Shown: positions 1 to 4,633 of the stretch, piece by piece
How positions within the stretch are numbered: the stretch's first letter is position 1
Layout of the letters: every line of letters begins with the position of its first letter
Origin: Clostridia bacterium
Lineage (GTDB): Bacteria; Bacillota; Clostridia; Oscillospirales; CAG-272
DNA: 6,772 nucleotides
Reading direction: 5' to 3'
Assembly (NCBI GenBank): GCA_017451975.1
Contig: JAFTNI010000075.1
Span: forward strand, 1-6,772
Translations under genes and position numbers: made by a program
The notes under the pieces: model-generated
The model's database searches: none
What the model was told of the DNA's origin: nothing
What the model saw: only the letters and a program-made list of their open reading frames with translations

Positions 1-494
1 ACGTAGAAAACCTCACGCCCGATGCGCTTGAGCTTGGCGAAAGCCTTATTGCCGAGGGCGCGAAAACCTACGTTATCGACGATGCAGAGCTGGAGCGCGT
101 TTACAAAAGCTACCCCGTTATCTGGAAAAATAAAGACTCAACGCCCAAGCTTTGCTTTATGGGTTGCCCCCACATGAGCCTTCAGCAGCTCAAGGATTGG
201 ACGTATAAGCTTGAAATAGCGCTTGCAAAAGCAGGAAATAAGAAGGTCGTTATTCCCACCGTGTTCACAGCCGCACCCAAGGTGCTTGAAGAATTTGAAA
301 AAACACCCTACGCCGCGCGCCTTCGCGCCACGGGCGTTATAACCTCATACATCTGCCCGCTTATGTATATGAACAACCCCCTCTGCGGCAAGATGCCCGT
401 AATTACGTCGAGCAATAAGCTGCGCACATATACCACCGCGCGCTACTATACCGACGATGAAATTCTCGTTCAGATTACAAAAGGAGGCAAATGA
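1..494 (+). CDS. Aconitase X large (catalytic) subunit, DUF521 type, C-terminal part
   Basis: The reading frame is open from base 3 to the TGA at 492-494 and gives 163 residues; the 5' end lies outside the window. The family is about 400 residues long, so this is roughly the last 40 percent. Seen in the sequence are the GCPHMS motif (Cys codon 165-167), a segment with two cysteines ten residues apart (codons 354-356 and 384-386), and the closing pattern TSSNKLRTYTTARYY, which resembles the TNSxKxxxY region of the family. Aconitase X enzymes are Fe-S hydro-lyases. Characterised members dehydrate cis-3-hydroxy-L-proline (bacteria) or mevalonate 5-phosphate (archaea). The small subunit follows with a 4-base overlap, so the two are probably translationally coupled and form a cytoplasmic heterodimer. 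The substrate cannot be decided here; a bacterial host favours a hydroxyproline-type substrate, but this copy is divergent. An internal ATG at 159 is not a real start, because conserved sequence extends upstream of it. Confidence 0.85.
   Translation, partial: VENLTPDALELGESLIAEGAKTYVIDDAELERVYKSYPVIWKNKDSTPKLCFMGCPHMSLQQLKDWTYKLEIALAKAGNKKVVIPTVFTAAPKVLEEFEKTPYAARLRATGVITSYICPLMYMNNPLCGKMPVITSSNKLRTYTTARYYTDDEILVQITKGGK
482..487 (+). promoter_or_regulatory. Ribosome binding site of the aconitase X small subunit
   Basis: A perfect AGGAGG lies inside the last codons of the large subunit. It is only 3 nt from the ATG at 491 but 9 nt from the in-frame ATG at 497. Spacing therefore favours 497 as the main start, while the ATGA overlap at 491-494 would suit coupled re-initiation. 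Confidence 0.8.
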
Positions 495-946
495 AAATGA
501 AAACTTTCAAAGGCAGAGTTGTTTCCCCCGGCAAGGCAACGGCAGAGGCGCTCGTTTCCCACGGCGGACTCAATACGCTCGCATCTTTTCAGAAAGCGCT
601 CCAGTTTGGCGATAAAAAAGCAACCTGCGGCGACCAGAATAACCCCGACCTTTACGGCCGCGAAATGGCGGGCAAGGCGCTTTGCCTGCCGCAAACCATC
701 GGCTCCACCACGGGCGGCCTGGTGCTCTACTGCGCTTGCTCTATGGGCAGACAGCCCGCTTGTATGCTCTTTTCCAACCCCATCGATTCCCTTGCGGGCG
801 CGGGCGTAATACTCGCAGACGTTTGGCTCGAGGGTGAGCACACGAAAATGCCCGTTATAGATTCGCTCGGCGAAGAATTTCTCGAATACGTAAAAACGGG
901 AATGAAAATCACCGTAGACGAAGACGGCAACGTAACAGTTGAATAA
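491..946 (+). CDS. Aconitase X small (swivelling-domain) subunit, DUF126 type
   Basis: This gene encodes 151 aa from ATG 491, or 149 aa from ATG 497, which has better Shine-Dalgarno spacing. It is the small subunit that closes over the Fe-S active site of the large subunit encoded just upstream. Visible family features in order are FKGRVVSPGKATAEAL near the N terminus, DLYGREMAGKALCLPQTIGSTTGG at about residues 54-77 (broken here as DLYGREMAGKAL then CLPQTIGSTTGG), LVLYCACSMGRQPACM, and DSLAGAGVILADVW. The C-terminal strand pattern (EYVKTGMKITVDEDGNV) is typical of swivelling domains. The PxxxGSTTGG loop is the family's hallmark and by analogy with aconitase should supply an active-site serine. 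It is slightly longer than archaeal homologues. In some bacteria the two subunits are fused; here they are separate genes overlapping by 4 bases. No other function is likely, but the substrate is unknown. Confidence 0.88.
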   Translation: MKMKTFKGRVVSPGKATAEALVSHGGLNTLASFQKALQFGDKKATCGDQNNPDLYGREMAGKALCLPQTIGSTTGGLVLYCACSMGRQPACMLFSNPIDSLAGAGVILADVWLEGEHTKMPVIDSLGEEFLEYVKTGMKITVDEDGNVTVE

Positions 947-980
947 ATCCGCGCATAGCTGCTATATCAAAAAACAAAAA

Positions 981-1021
981 TGCTTCATTCTCTCTGCTAA
1001 GAATGCAGAGAGAATGAAGCA
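981..1021 (-). terminator. Perfect 17-bp inverted repeat, terminator-like on the minus strand
   Basis: Arms at 981-997 (TGCTTCATTCTCTCTGC) and 1005-1021 are exact reverse complements around a 7-nt loop. On the plus strand no T-run follows the 3' arm. On the minus strand the hairpin is followed by a T-rich tract, the complement of the A-rich bases 969-980. It therefore has the form of an intrinsic terminator reading leftward. It sits 35 nt after the aconitase X stop and may also stabilise or define the 3' end of that mRNA. No minus-strand gene is visible to the right of it within this gap. Confidence 0.6.
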
Positions 1022-1029
1022 CGGCAATT

Positions 1030-1057
1030 TCGGCAAAGAACTTGTTTTCTTTGCCGA
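1030..1057 (+). terminator. 11-bp hairpin, weak terminator candidate after aconitase X
   Basis: TCGGCAAAGAA (1030-1040) pairs exactly with TTCTTTGCCGA (1047-1057) around the loop CTTGTT. It is followed by a T-rich but interrupted tract (TTTGTGTT), so it could terminate the aconitase X transcript weakly. It overlaps the -35 part of the promoter at 1042-1070, so terminator and promoter cannot be judged independently. Confidence 0.45.
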
Positions 1058-1070
1058 TTTGTGTTATAAT
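1042..1070 (+). promoter_or_regulatory. Sigma-A-type promoter with extended -10
   Basis: TTGTTT (1042-1047), a 17-nt spacer and a consensus TATAAT (1065-1070) preceded by TGT, giving a TGn extended -10. Transcription would start near 1077. The -35 is poor, but the extended -10 compensates. A terminator-like hairpin follows at 1088-1113, so most transcripts from it may be very short. No gene follows closely. Confidence 0.55.
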
Positions 1071-1087
1071 GAGGTTACATCGCAAAA

Positions 1088-1113
1088 GCTCTTCCAAAGG
1101 GAGAGCCTTTTTT
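1088..1113 (+). terminator. Intrinsic terminator, short hairpin with T6
   Basis: GCTCTTCC (1088-1095) pairs with GGGAGAGC (1099-1106), including one G-U pair, around an AAA loop. One C and then six T bases (1108-1113) follow. It is a compact rightward terminator lying only about 11 nt downstream of the expected start of the promoter at 1042-1070. It may be the effective end of the aconitase X transcription unit. Confidence 0.6.
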
Positions 1114-1120
1114 ATGCCTT

Positions 1121-1151
1121 TGCGGACCGTCGGGGACGCCGGTCCCTACAA
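1121..1151. repeat. GC-rich palindromic intergenic element (REP-like)
   Basis: GGACCG (1124-1129) and CGGTCC (1140-1145) are exact inverted repeats. Inside them CG (1131-1132) pairs with CG (1137-1138) around GGGA. It is followed by CTACAAG. Short GC-rich units of this look (GGACCGTCGGGGACGCCGG then TCCCTACA) are recalled as dispersed intergenic repeats in Clostridia genomes. Only one copy is in this window, so repetitiveness is inferred from memory and not shown here. It differs in composition from the AT-rich DNA around it. Confidence 0.45.
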
Positions 1152-1209
1152 GAAGAAATCAATTTCCTTATGAGAGCCAGCCCTTCCAAGCAGGCTTTCT
1201 ATTTATCCC

Positions 1210-1223
1210 AAAAACGGGCAAAT
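1210..1223 (+). repeat. 14-nt direct repeat, copy 1
   Basis: AAAAACGGGCAAAT is identical to 1417-1430, 207 bases downstream. In both copies the GGG forms the 5' side of a small hairpin closed by a CCC a few bases later. Confidence 0.7.
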
Positions 1224-1236
1224 TATCCCTGTTTTT
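1210..1236 (+). terminator. A-rich/T-rich hairpin, terminator candidate
   Basis: AAAAACGGG (1210-1218) pairs with CCC-T-GTTTTT (1227-1236) with one bulged T at 1230 and the loop CAAATTAT. The T5 end of the 3' arm and A5 start of the 5' arm give the layout of a bidirectional intrinsic terminator. The core of three G-C pairs is short, so it would be weak. Its first 14 bases recur exactly at 1417-1430. Confidence 0.4.
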
Positions 1237-1263
1237 AAATCGGTGTAGAAATTATGGTATACT
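1235..1263 (+). promoter_or_regulatory. Possible upstream promoter with extended -10
   Basis: TTAAAT (1235-1240), a 17-nt spacer and TATACT (1258-1263) preceded by TGG, an extended -10. The -10 is good and the -35 is poor. Transcription from about 1270 would give the NfeD-SPFH operon a leader of about 270 nt including the hairpin at 1413-1454. Confidence 0.35.
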
Positions 1264-1412
1264 TAAAATGCAGAAAAGTTTATGAACAATTTGTAAACAA
1301 TAAAAATTTTTGCAAAATCCGCCGCGTTTTTTGCGTCTTATATAATAGAACGGCTAAAAACGAACCATAGCACCGCACGGCATTGTAATCATATACTTGT
1401 AACGGAATAAAC

Positions 1413-1454
1413 GCAGAAAAACGGGCAAATACGCCCAAAATCGCTTTTTTCTGC
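1413..1454 (+). other. Two-tier inverted repeat upstream of the nfeD-like promoter
   Basis: GCAGAAAAA (1413-1421) is an exact inverted repeat of TTTTTCTGC (1446-1454). Nested inside, GGGC (1423-1426) pairs with GCCC (1433-1436). The 3' side then reads CCCTTTCTCTC. As RNA it could be an attenuator or a terminator for transcripts arriving from upstream promoters. As DNA it could be an operator just upstream of the promoter at 1467-1495. No known riboswitch pattern is recognised. Confidence 0.45.
1417..1430 (+). repeat. 14-nt direct repeat, copy 2
   Basis: Identical to 1210-1223 (AAAAACGGGCAAAT). The following bases also keep the hairpin-forming pattern (ACGCCC here, TATCCC in copy 1). Confidence 0.7.
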
Positions 1455-1466
1455 CCTTTCTCTCTC

Positions 1467-1495
1467 TTTACAAGTTCTTTAAATTATGTTATTCT
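1467..1495 (+). promoter_or_regulatory. Main promoter of the nfeD-SPFH-lipoprotein operon
   Basis: TTTACA (1467-1472) matches the -35 consensus at 5 of 6 bases. A 17-nt spacer follows, then TATTCT (1490-1495) preceded by TGT (extended -10). The start would be near 1502, giving a leader of about 38 nt before the ATG at 1540. This is the best-placed promoter for the four downstream genes. Confidence 0.65.
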
Positions 1496-1526
1496 ATATA
1501 TGGATTCGGAATATATCAATTTTAAA

Positions 1527-1533
1527 AAGGAGG
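1527..1533 (+). promoter_or_regulatory. Ribosome binding site fixing the nfeD-like start
   Basis: AAGGAGG followed by six T bases and then ATG at 1540. This near-ideal site shows that the in-frame ATG at 1486 is not the start; 1486 also lies upstream of the predicted transcription start. Confidence 0.88.
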
Positions 1534-1539
1534 TTTTTT

Positions 1540-1968
1540 ATGAATTATATGCCGTTTTTTTGGATAGCGGTGATAGTAATTTCGATATTCGCAGAAGTAA
1601 ACACAGCGGCGCTCGTTTCCATCTGGTTCATGCCGTCTGCCGTGGTGGCAACCGTGCTGGCTTTCTTCAACGTGCCTATATTGGTGCAAGTACTCGTATT
1701 TGTAATACTTTCCGCGCTGTTCATCATCTTTTCCAAAACAATTTTCGCAAAAACGCATCGCAAGGGCCACACGCCAACAAACGCCGATACCGTTATAGGT
1801 GAGCAGGCAGTGGTTACAGAGCAGGTGTGCAACATAGAAAACCGAGGCCTTGTAAAGGTCCGCGGCCAGCTATGGAGCGCACGCAGTGCCGACGGCACGG
1901 TGCTTGAGCCCGGCGAAATCGTAAGTGTCATTTCTATTGAAGGCGTAAAGCTTATTTGCAGAAAATAA
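1540..1968 (+). CDS. NfeD-like membrane protein, short form
   Basis: This encodes 142 aa with the start fixed by the AAGGAGG at 1527-1533. Residues 5-66 are very hydrophobic and hold two or three membrane segments (about 5-20, 24-42 and 46-64). A charged stretch (KTHRKGH, about 71-77) follows. Residues 86-142 fit the soluble NfeD C-terminal OB-fold pattern: GEQAVVTEQVC, then GLVKVRGQLWSARS, then LEPGEIVSVISIEGVKLIC. It lacks the N-terminal ClpP-class protease domain of long NfeD proteins, so it is the short type. Short NfeD proteins are usually encoded next to an SPFH/stomatin gene, as here with a 31-nt gap, and are thought to act as membrane partners of the SPFH oligomer. The OB domain probably faces the cytoplasm. 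It is first in a four-gene operon. Family assignment is secure; the molecular role is not well defined in any organism. Confidence 0.88.
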   Translation: MNYMPFFWIAVIVISIFAEVNTAALVSIWFMPSAVVATVLAFFNVPILVQVLVFVILSALFIIFSKTIFAKTHRKGHTPTNADTVIGEQAVVTEQVCNIENRGLVKVRGQLWSARSADGTVLEPGEIVSVISIEGVKLICRK

Positions 1969-1999
1969 GCAAAAATTTAAAAATAAAGAGGTATAAATT

Positions 2000-2959
2000 A
2001 TGGATCCCACTGTAGTAATCGTAATTATAGCAGTCCTCATTCTTATCGTAATAGCAATTTTAATTTCGAATATCAGAATAGTGCCGCAGGCGCAGGCGTA
2101 TGTGGTAGAGCGCTTGGGCAGGTACCACAAAACGCTCCACACGGGTGTGAGCTTCACGGTGCCGTTCACCGATAAAATAAGAGCAAAAATTTCCCTTATG
2201 GAAAAAATAGCCGATTTCGCACCACAGGACGTTATTACGAAGGATAACGTAAAAATGCGTATAGACACGGTTGTTTTCTACCAGATAACAGATTGCAAGC
2301 TCTATACATACGGTGTAGAGCACCCGAAGGTTGCTATAGAAAACCTTACGGCAACAACACTCCGTAACATCATAGGCGAGCTTGAGCTTGATAACACACT
2401 CACCTCGCGCGACCTTATCAACACGCGTATGCGCACAACGCTCGACGAAGCCACAGACCCATGGGGCATAAAGGTGAACCGCGTAGAGCTTAAAAACATC
2501 ATACCCCCGAAGGAAATCCAGGATGCGATGGAAAAGCAAATGAAGGCAGAGCGCGAGCGCCGCGAAAAAATCCTTATAGCAGAAGGCACAAAGGCCTCCG
2601 ATATCCTCACGGCAGAGGGTAAAAAGCAGGCGCTTATTCTCGGCGCGGAAGCCGAAAAGCAAAAGCAGATCTTGCTTGCGGAAGCCGAAAAGGAATCTAA
2701 AATCCGTCAATCCGAGGGTGAAGCAGAGGCAATACTCGCAATTCAGAAAGCGACGGCAGAGGGTATACGCCTCATAAACGAAGCAGACCCCTCCAAGCAG
2801 TTTATAGCGCTCAAGAGCCTTGAAGCTTTCGAAAAAGCAGCCGACGGCAAGGCTACGAAAATAATTATTCCAAGCGAAATTCAATCGCTCGCGGGCCTTA
2901 CGGCAAGCCTTCGCGAGCTTGCTGAAGGCGAAGGCTCAAAGGAAAGCGCAGAAAATTAA
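2000..2959 (+). CDS. qmcA: SPFH/stomatin-family membrane protein (QmcA/paraslipin type)
   Basis: This encodes 319 aa, preceded by AAAGAGG (1985-1991) 8 nt before the ATG. Residues 4-22 form a single N-terminal membrane anchor. The SPFH domain spans about 24-190 with typical motifs: RIVPQAQAYVVERLGRY (26-42), HTGVSFTVPF (47-56), QDVITKDNVKMRID (76-89), a NLTATTLRNIIGELELD block (115-131), and DEATDPWGIKVNRVELKNI (149-167). Residues 172-255 are a charged helical coiled-coil with repeated AEG/AEA units, then a C-terminal hydrophobic segment (IIIPSEIQSLAGL, 288-300). Length and motifs match bacterial QmcA-like proteins of about 300 aa. Such proteins form large ring or cage oligomers on membranes and organise microdomains, sometimes with proteases. 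The upstream NfeD-like gene is the usual partner. The qmcA symbol is by family resemblance. Two downstream lipoprotein genes appear co-transcribed (15-nt gap), which is not the usual arrangement. Confidence 0.92.
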   Translation: MDPTVVIVIIAVLILIVIAILISNIRIVPQAQAYVVERLGRYHKTLHTGVSFTVPFTDKIRAKISLMEKIADFAPQDVITKDNVKMRIDTVVFYQITDCKLYTYGVEHPKVAIENLTATTLRNIIGELELDNTLTSRDLINTRMRTTLDEATDPWGIKVNRVELKNIIPPKEIQDAMEKQMKAERERREKILIAEGTKASDILTAEGKKQALILGAEAEKQKQILLAEAEKESKIRQSEGEAEAILAIQKATAEGIRLINEADPSKQFIALKSLEAFEKAADGKATKIIIPSEIQSLAGLTASLRELAEGEGSKESAEN

Positions 2960-2974
2960 GCAAGGAAACCAACA

Positions 2975-4621
2975 ATGAAAAGATTTACGGCAATTTTAAG
3001 CGCGCTTTGCATTGTTTTTGCGGCGGTTTCGTGCAGGGGCGGCGGCGCCACCTCTGCCACACCGCAAGGCACCATAGCGCAAAATACCACCGAATACACA
3101 AAAACCGAATCTACCACCTCGACAACCGAGTCTGCGGCGAAGCCGCAAAAGCCCACGTTTCTCCACCCTGCCGTGGAGGCAATAAACGAAAGTATAGATA
3201 ATACGCTCATGCTGGAAAGCTTTTCCGCGCTGCTTGGCGCAGAGGTTTACATATATGAGGAAAACGAAAAAAACACCGTAGATTATGTATACCACCGCAT
3301 GAACATAACGGCAAGCGGCATGAACACGGCAAAGCCCTGCTTTCTTATGGAAAGCAGAGCGGGTGAAAATTACTCTGAAACTTTCGACACAAGGGTTTAT
3401 TTTGAAGGCAGAAACTACTATATTTCACAGTTCGGCATAGATGCGAAAATCCCCGCAAGCGATGGTGAAAGTTTCCCTTCCCCAAAGGAAATAATACGCC
3501 CCGTTATACCAAAATTCGCTTCCGATAAAGCGTTTGAAGGCTCGGTTTCATATAAAGATTACGACATTCACACACTCCGCGCAAAAGGCGGCGACGCAGG
3601 CGCAATACTTGCAGAAGTCCAAGCGGCGCTTACCGCGGAAATAGCAAAAAGGACAAACCGCACCTTTACGCTCGCACCCACAAGCGCTGATATAAACGTG
3701 AAGCTCGATGCCGACAGCCGCCTGAGCGAATATATAACCCTGGCGGAATTTGACCTTTCCTTTGAAGGCGAGCACGCAGAAAAAATGCACGTTATTATCA
3801 ACACGAGCGTTAAATTCAACGGCATAGGCGAAGCGCACACCCCGAAAGCACCCGAAAACACGGAAAGCTTTATTTCCGTAAATTCGCGAAGCGAGGTGCC
3901 GCACGCGCTTTTCACCTCTTTCGCCGCGCGCACAAACGAAAACGGCAAGCAGGATATTGAAGAAACCGTTTCCATAAAGCGTAAGGAGCTTGGCGGCTCC
4001 TATACGCCCATAAATGTTTCCTCAAAGAAGCAGCTGAGCGTTTCGGGCGAAGAAGGCGCCTGGCTTGAAAGCTCGGTTTACAGTATAGAGGGCAGAAACG
4101 GCAAAAAAACATCGAGCATATATTTCAAAGATAATTTCTATTACGTTCTTGATGAAAGCGGAGCGCGCAAATACGGCGCAGAAAGCTTCGAAGAAAATTT
4201 CGGCTATACGGGATGCGCCGAAAAAATTCCCGTTTTCGGGCGCGAGCATATTATCTTTGCCGATATAAAGAGCGCCGATAGCGGCGAAAATTCGCTTGCC
4301 GCGGTAACCTTTATACTGAATAACGATGCATTTACCATGATTTTCAGCGAATACGTCGGCAAAACCGCCCGCCATATTGCGGGCGAGCACGGAATATGGA
4401 ACTACAACGTAAAAAACAATACCGTTGACGCTGTGCTTGACTCGGAAGGCTTTGTAGAAAGCCTTACTCTCTCGTTCGATATCGACGTAATAGTAAATAT
4501 CAACGGCGCAAAATTTTCATTCCCCGCTAAAGTAAGCCTTGCGGCTTCCTTTATAACCCCGGGCACGGAAGCAACCGCCCCCGGCGACCTTGAAAGCTAC
4601 AAACAATTTATTTTACAGTAA
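2975..4621 (+). CDS. Large lipoprotein with two copies of a beta-rich domain (paralogue A)
   Basis: This encodes 548 aa with AAGGAAA at 2962-2968 ahead of the ATG. Residues 1-20 are a lipoprotein signal peptide with lipobox AVSC and lipidated Cys20, followed by a Gly/Ser/Thr-rich linker (21-60). Two related segments follow, about 64-300 and 305-543. Each has an aromatic motif of the form Y-[FY]-x3-x-Y-Y-[IV] (VYFEGRNYYIS at 141-151; IYFKDNFYYVL at 382-392). Each later has a strand-rich block beginning with an acidic turn (VKLDADSRL near 242; AVLDSEGFV near 486) and ending in AP-x-x-[TL]-x-S (292-299; 535-541). The overall pattern resembles LolA/LppX-like or DUF6612-type lipoproteins of Gram-positive bacteria, which are single-domain. 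That similarity is by eye and unproven. It would sit on the outer face of the cytoplasmic membrane. It lies 15 nt after the SPFH gene and 12 nt before its paralogue. The function is not recognised; ligand binding or a structural role is possible. Confidence 0.75.
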   Translation: MKRFTAILSALCIVFAAVSCRGGGATSATPQGTIAQNTTEYTKTESTTSTTESAAKPQKPTFLHPAVEAINESIDNTLMLESFSALLGAEVYIYEENEKNTVDYVYHRMNITASGMNTAKPCFLMESRAGENYSETFDTRVYFEGRNYYISQFGIDAKIPASDGESFPSPKEIIRPVIPKFASDKAFEGSVSYKDYDIHTLRAKGGDAGAILAEVQAALTAEIAKRTNRTFTLAPTSADINVKLDADSRLSEYITLAEFDLSFEGEHAEKMHVIINTSVKFNGIGEAHTPKAPENTESFISVNSRSEVPHALFTSFAARTNENGKQDIEETVSIKRKELGGSYTPINVSSKKQLSVSGEEGAWLESSVYSIEGRNGKKTSSIYFKDNFYYVLDESGARKYGAESFEENFGYTGCAEKIPVFGREHIIFADIKSADSGENSLAAVTFILNNDAFTMIFSEYVGKTARHIAGEHGIWNYNVKNNTVDAVLDSEGFVESLTLSFDIDVIVNINGAKFSFPAKVSLAASFITPGTEATAPGDLESYKQFILQ

Positions 4622-4625
4622 AGGA
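4620..4625 (+). promoter_or_regulatory. Ribosome binding site fixing the second lipoprotein start
   Basis: AAAGGA overlaps the stop of the preceding gene. It also overlaps the ATG at 4625, which rules that codon out as the start. It is 8 nt from the ATG at 4634, which opens a clean signal peptide (MKKLISLLIAIALVL). Confidence 0.82.
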
Positions 4626-4633
4626 TGTTTATT

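Larger units (their letters stand above)
947..1539. other. Gene-free structured intergenic region
   Basis: About 590 bases lie between the aconitase X stop and the NfeD-like start with no credible gene. The one open frame across its first half runs from a TTG at 939 to 1238. It has no ribosome binding site, shows no recognisable family and is laid across several hairpins. The region holds a series of inverted repeats, at least two good sigma-A-type promoters, terminator-like hairpins and a GC-rich palindromic repeat, each listed separately. It looks like a boundary between two transcription units into which a repeat element may have been inserted. Confidence 0.75.

Noticed and set aside
470..841. 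Minus-strand frame opposite the aconitase X small subunit
   Set aside because: The plus strand matches DUF126 throughout; the antisense product has no family signature.
1173..1198. Stem AGAGCC / GGCTTT
   Set aside because: Short, with a G-U pair and a large loop, and no T-run follows; likely chance pairing.
939..1238. 99-codon frame from TTG across the intergenic region
   Set aside because: It lacks a ribosome binding site, overlaps the aconitase X stop, and passes through two hairpins, a promoter, a terminator and the GC-rich palindrome.
1341..1346. TATAAT as an independent promoter
   Set aside because: The -10 is perfect, but no acceptable -35 lies 16-18 nt upstream and there is no TGn extension, so it was not listed as a feature.
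1486..1539. Upstream extension of the NfeD-like protein to ATG 1486
   Set aside because: The extra 18 residues precede an ideal AAGGAGG-N6-ATG at 1540, and 1486 lies inside the promoter.
2060..2884. 274-codon open frame opposite the SPFH gene
   Set aside because: The plus strand has all SPFH motifs. The antisense translation has no recognisable pattern and no ribosome binding site was noted for it.
3548..3975. Two minus-strand frames opposite the first lipoprotein
   Set aside because: They are shadows of a gene with repeated conserved motifs, and neither has a credible start site.
4625..4633. ATG 4625 as the start of the second lipoprotein
   Set aside because: It overlaps the Shine-Dalgarno sequence; ATG 4634 has 8-nt spacing and gives a standard signal peptide.
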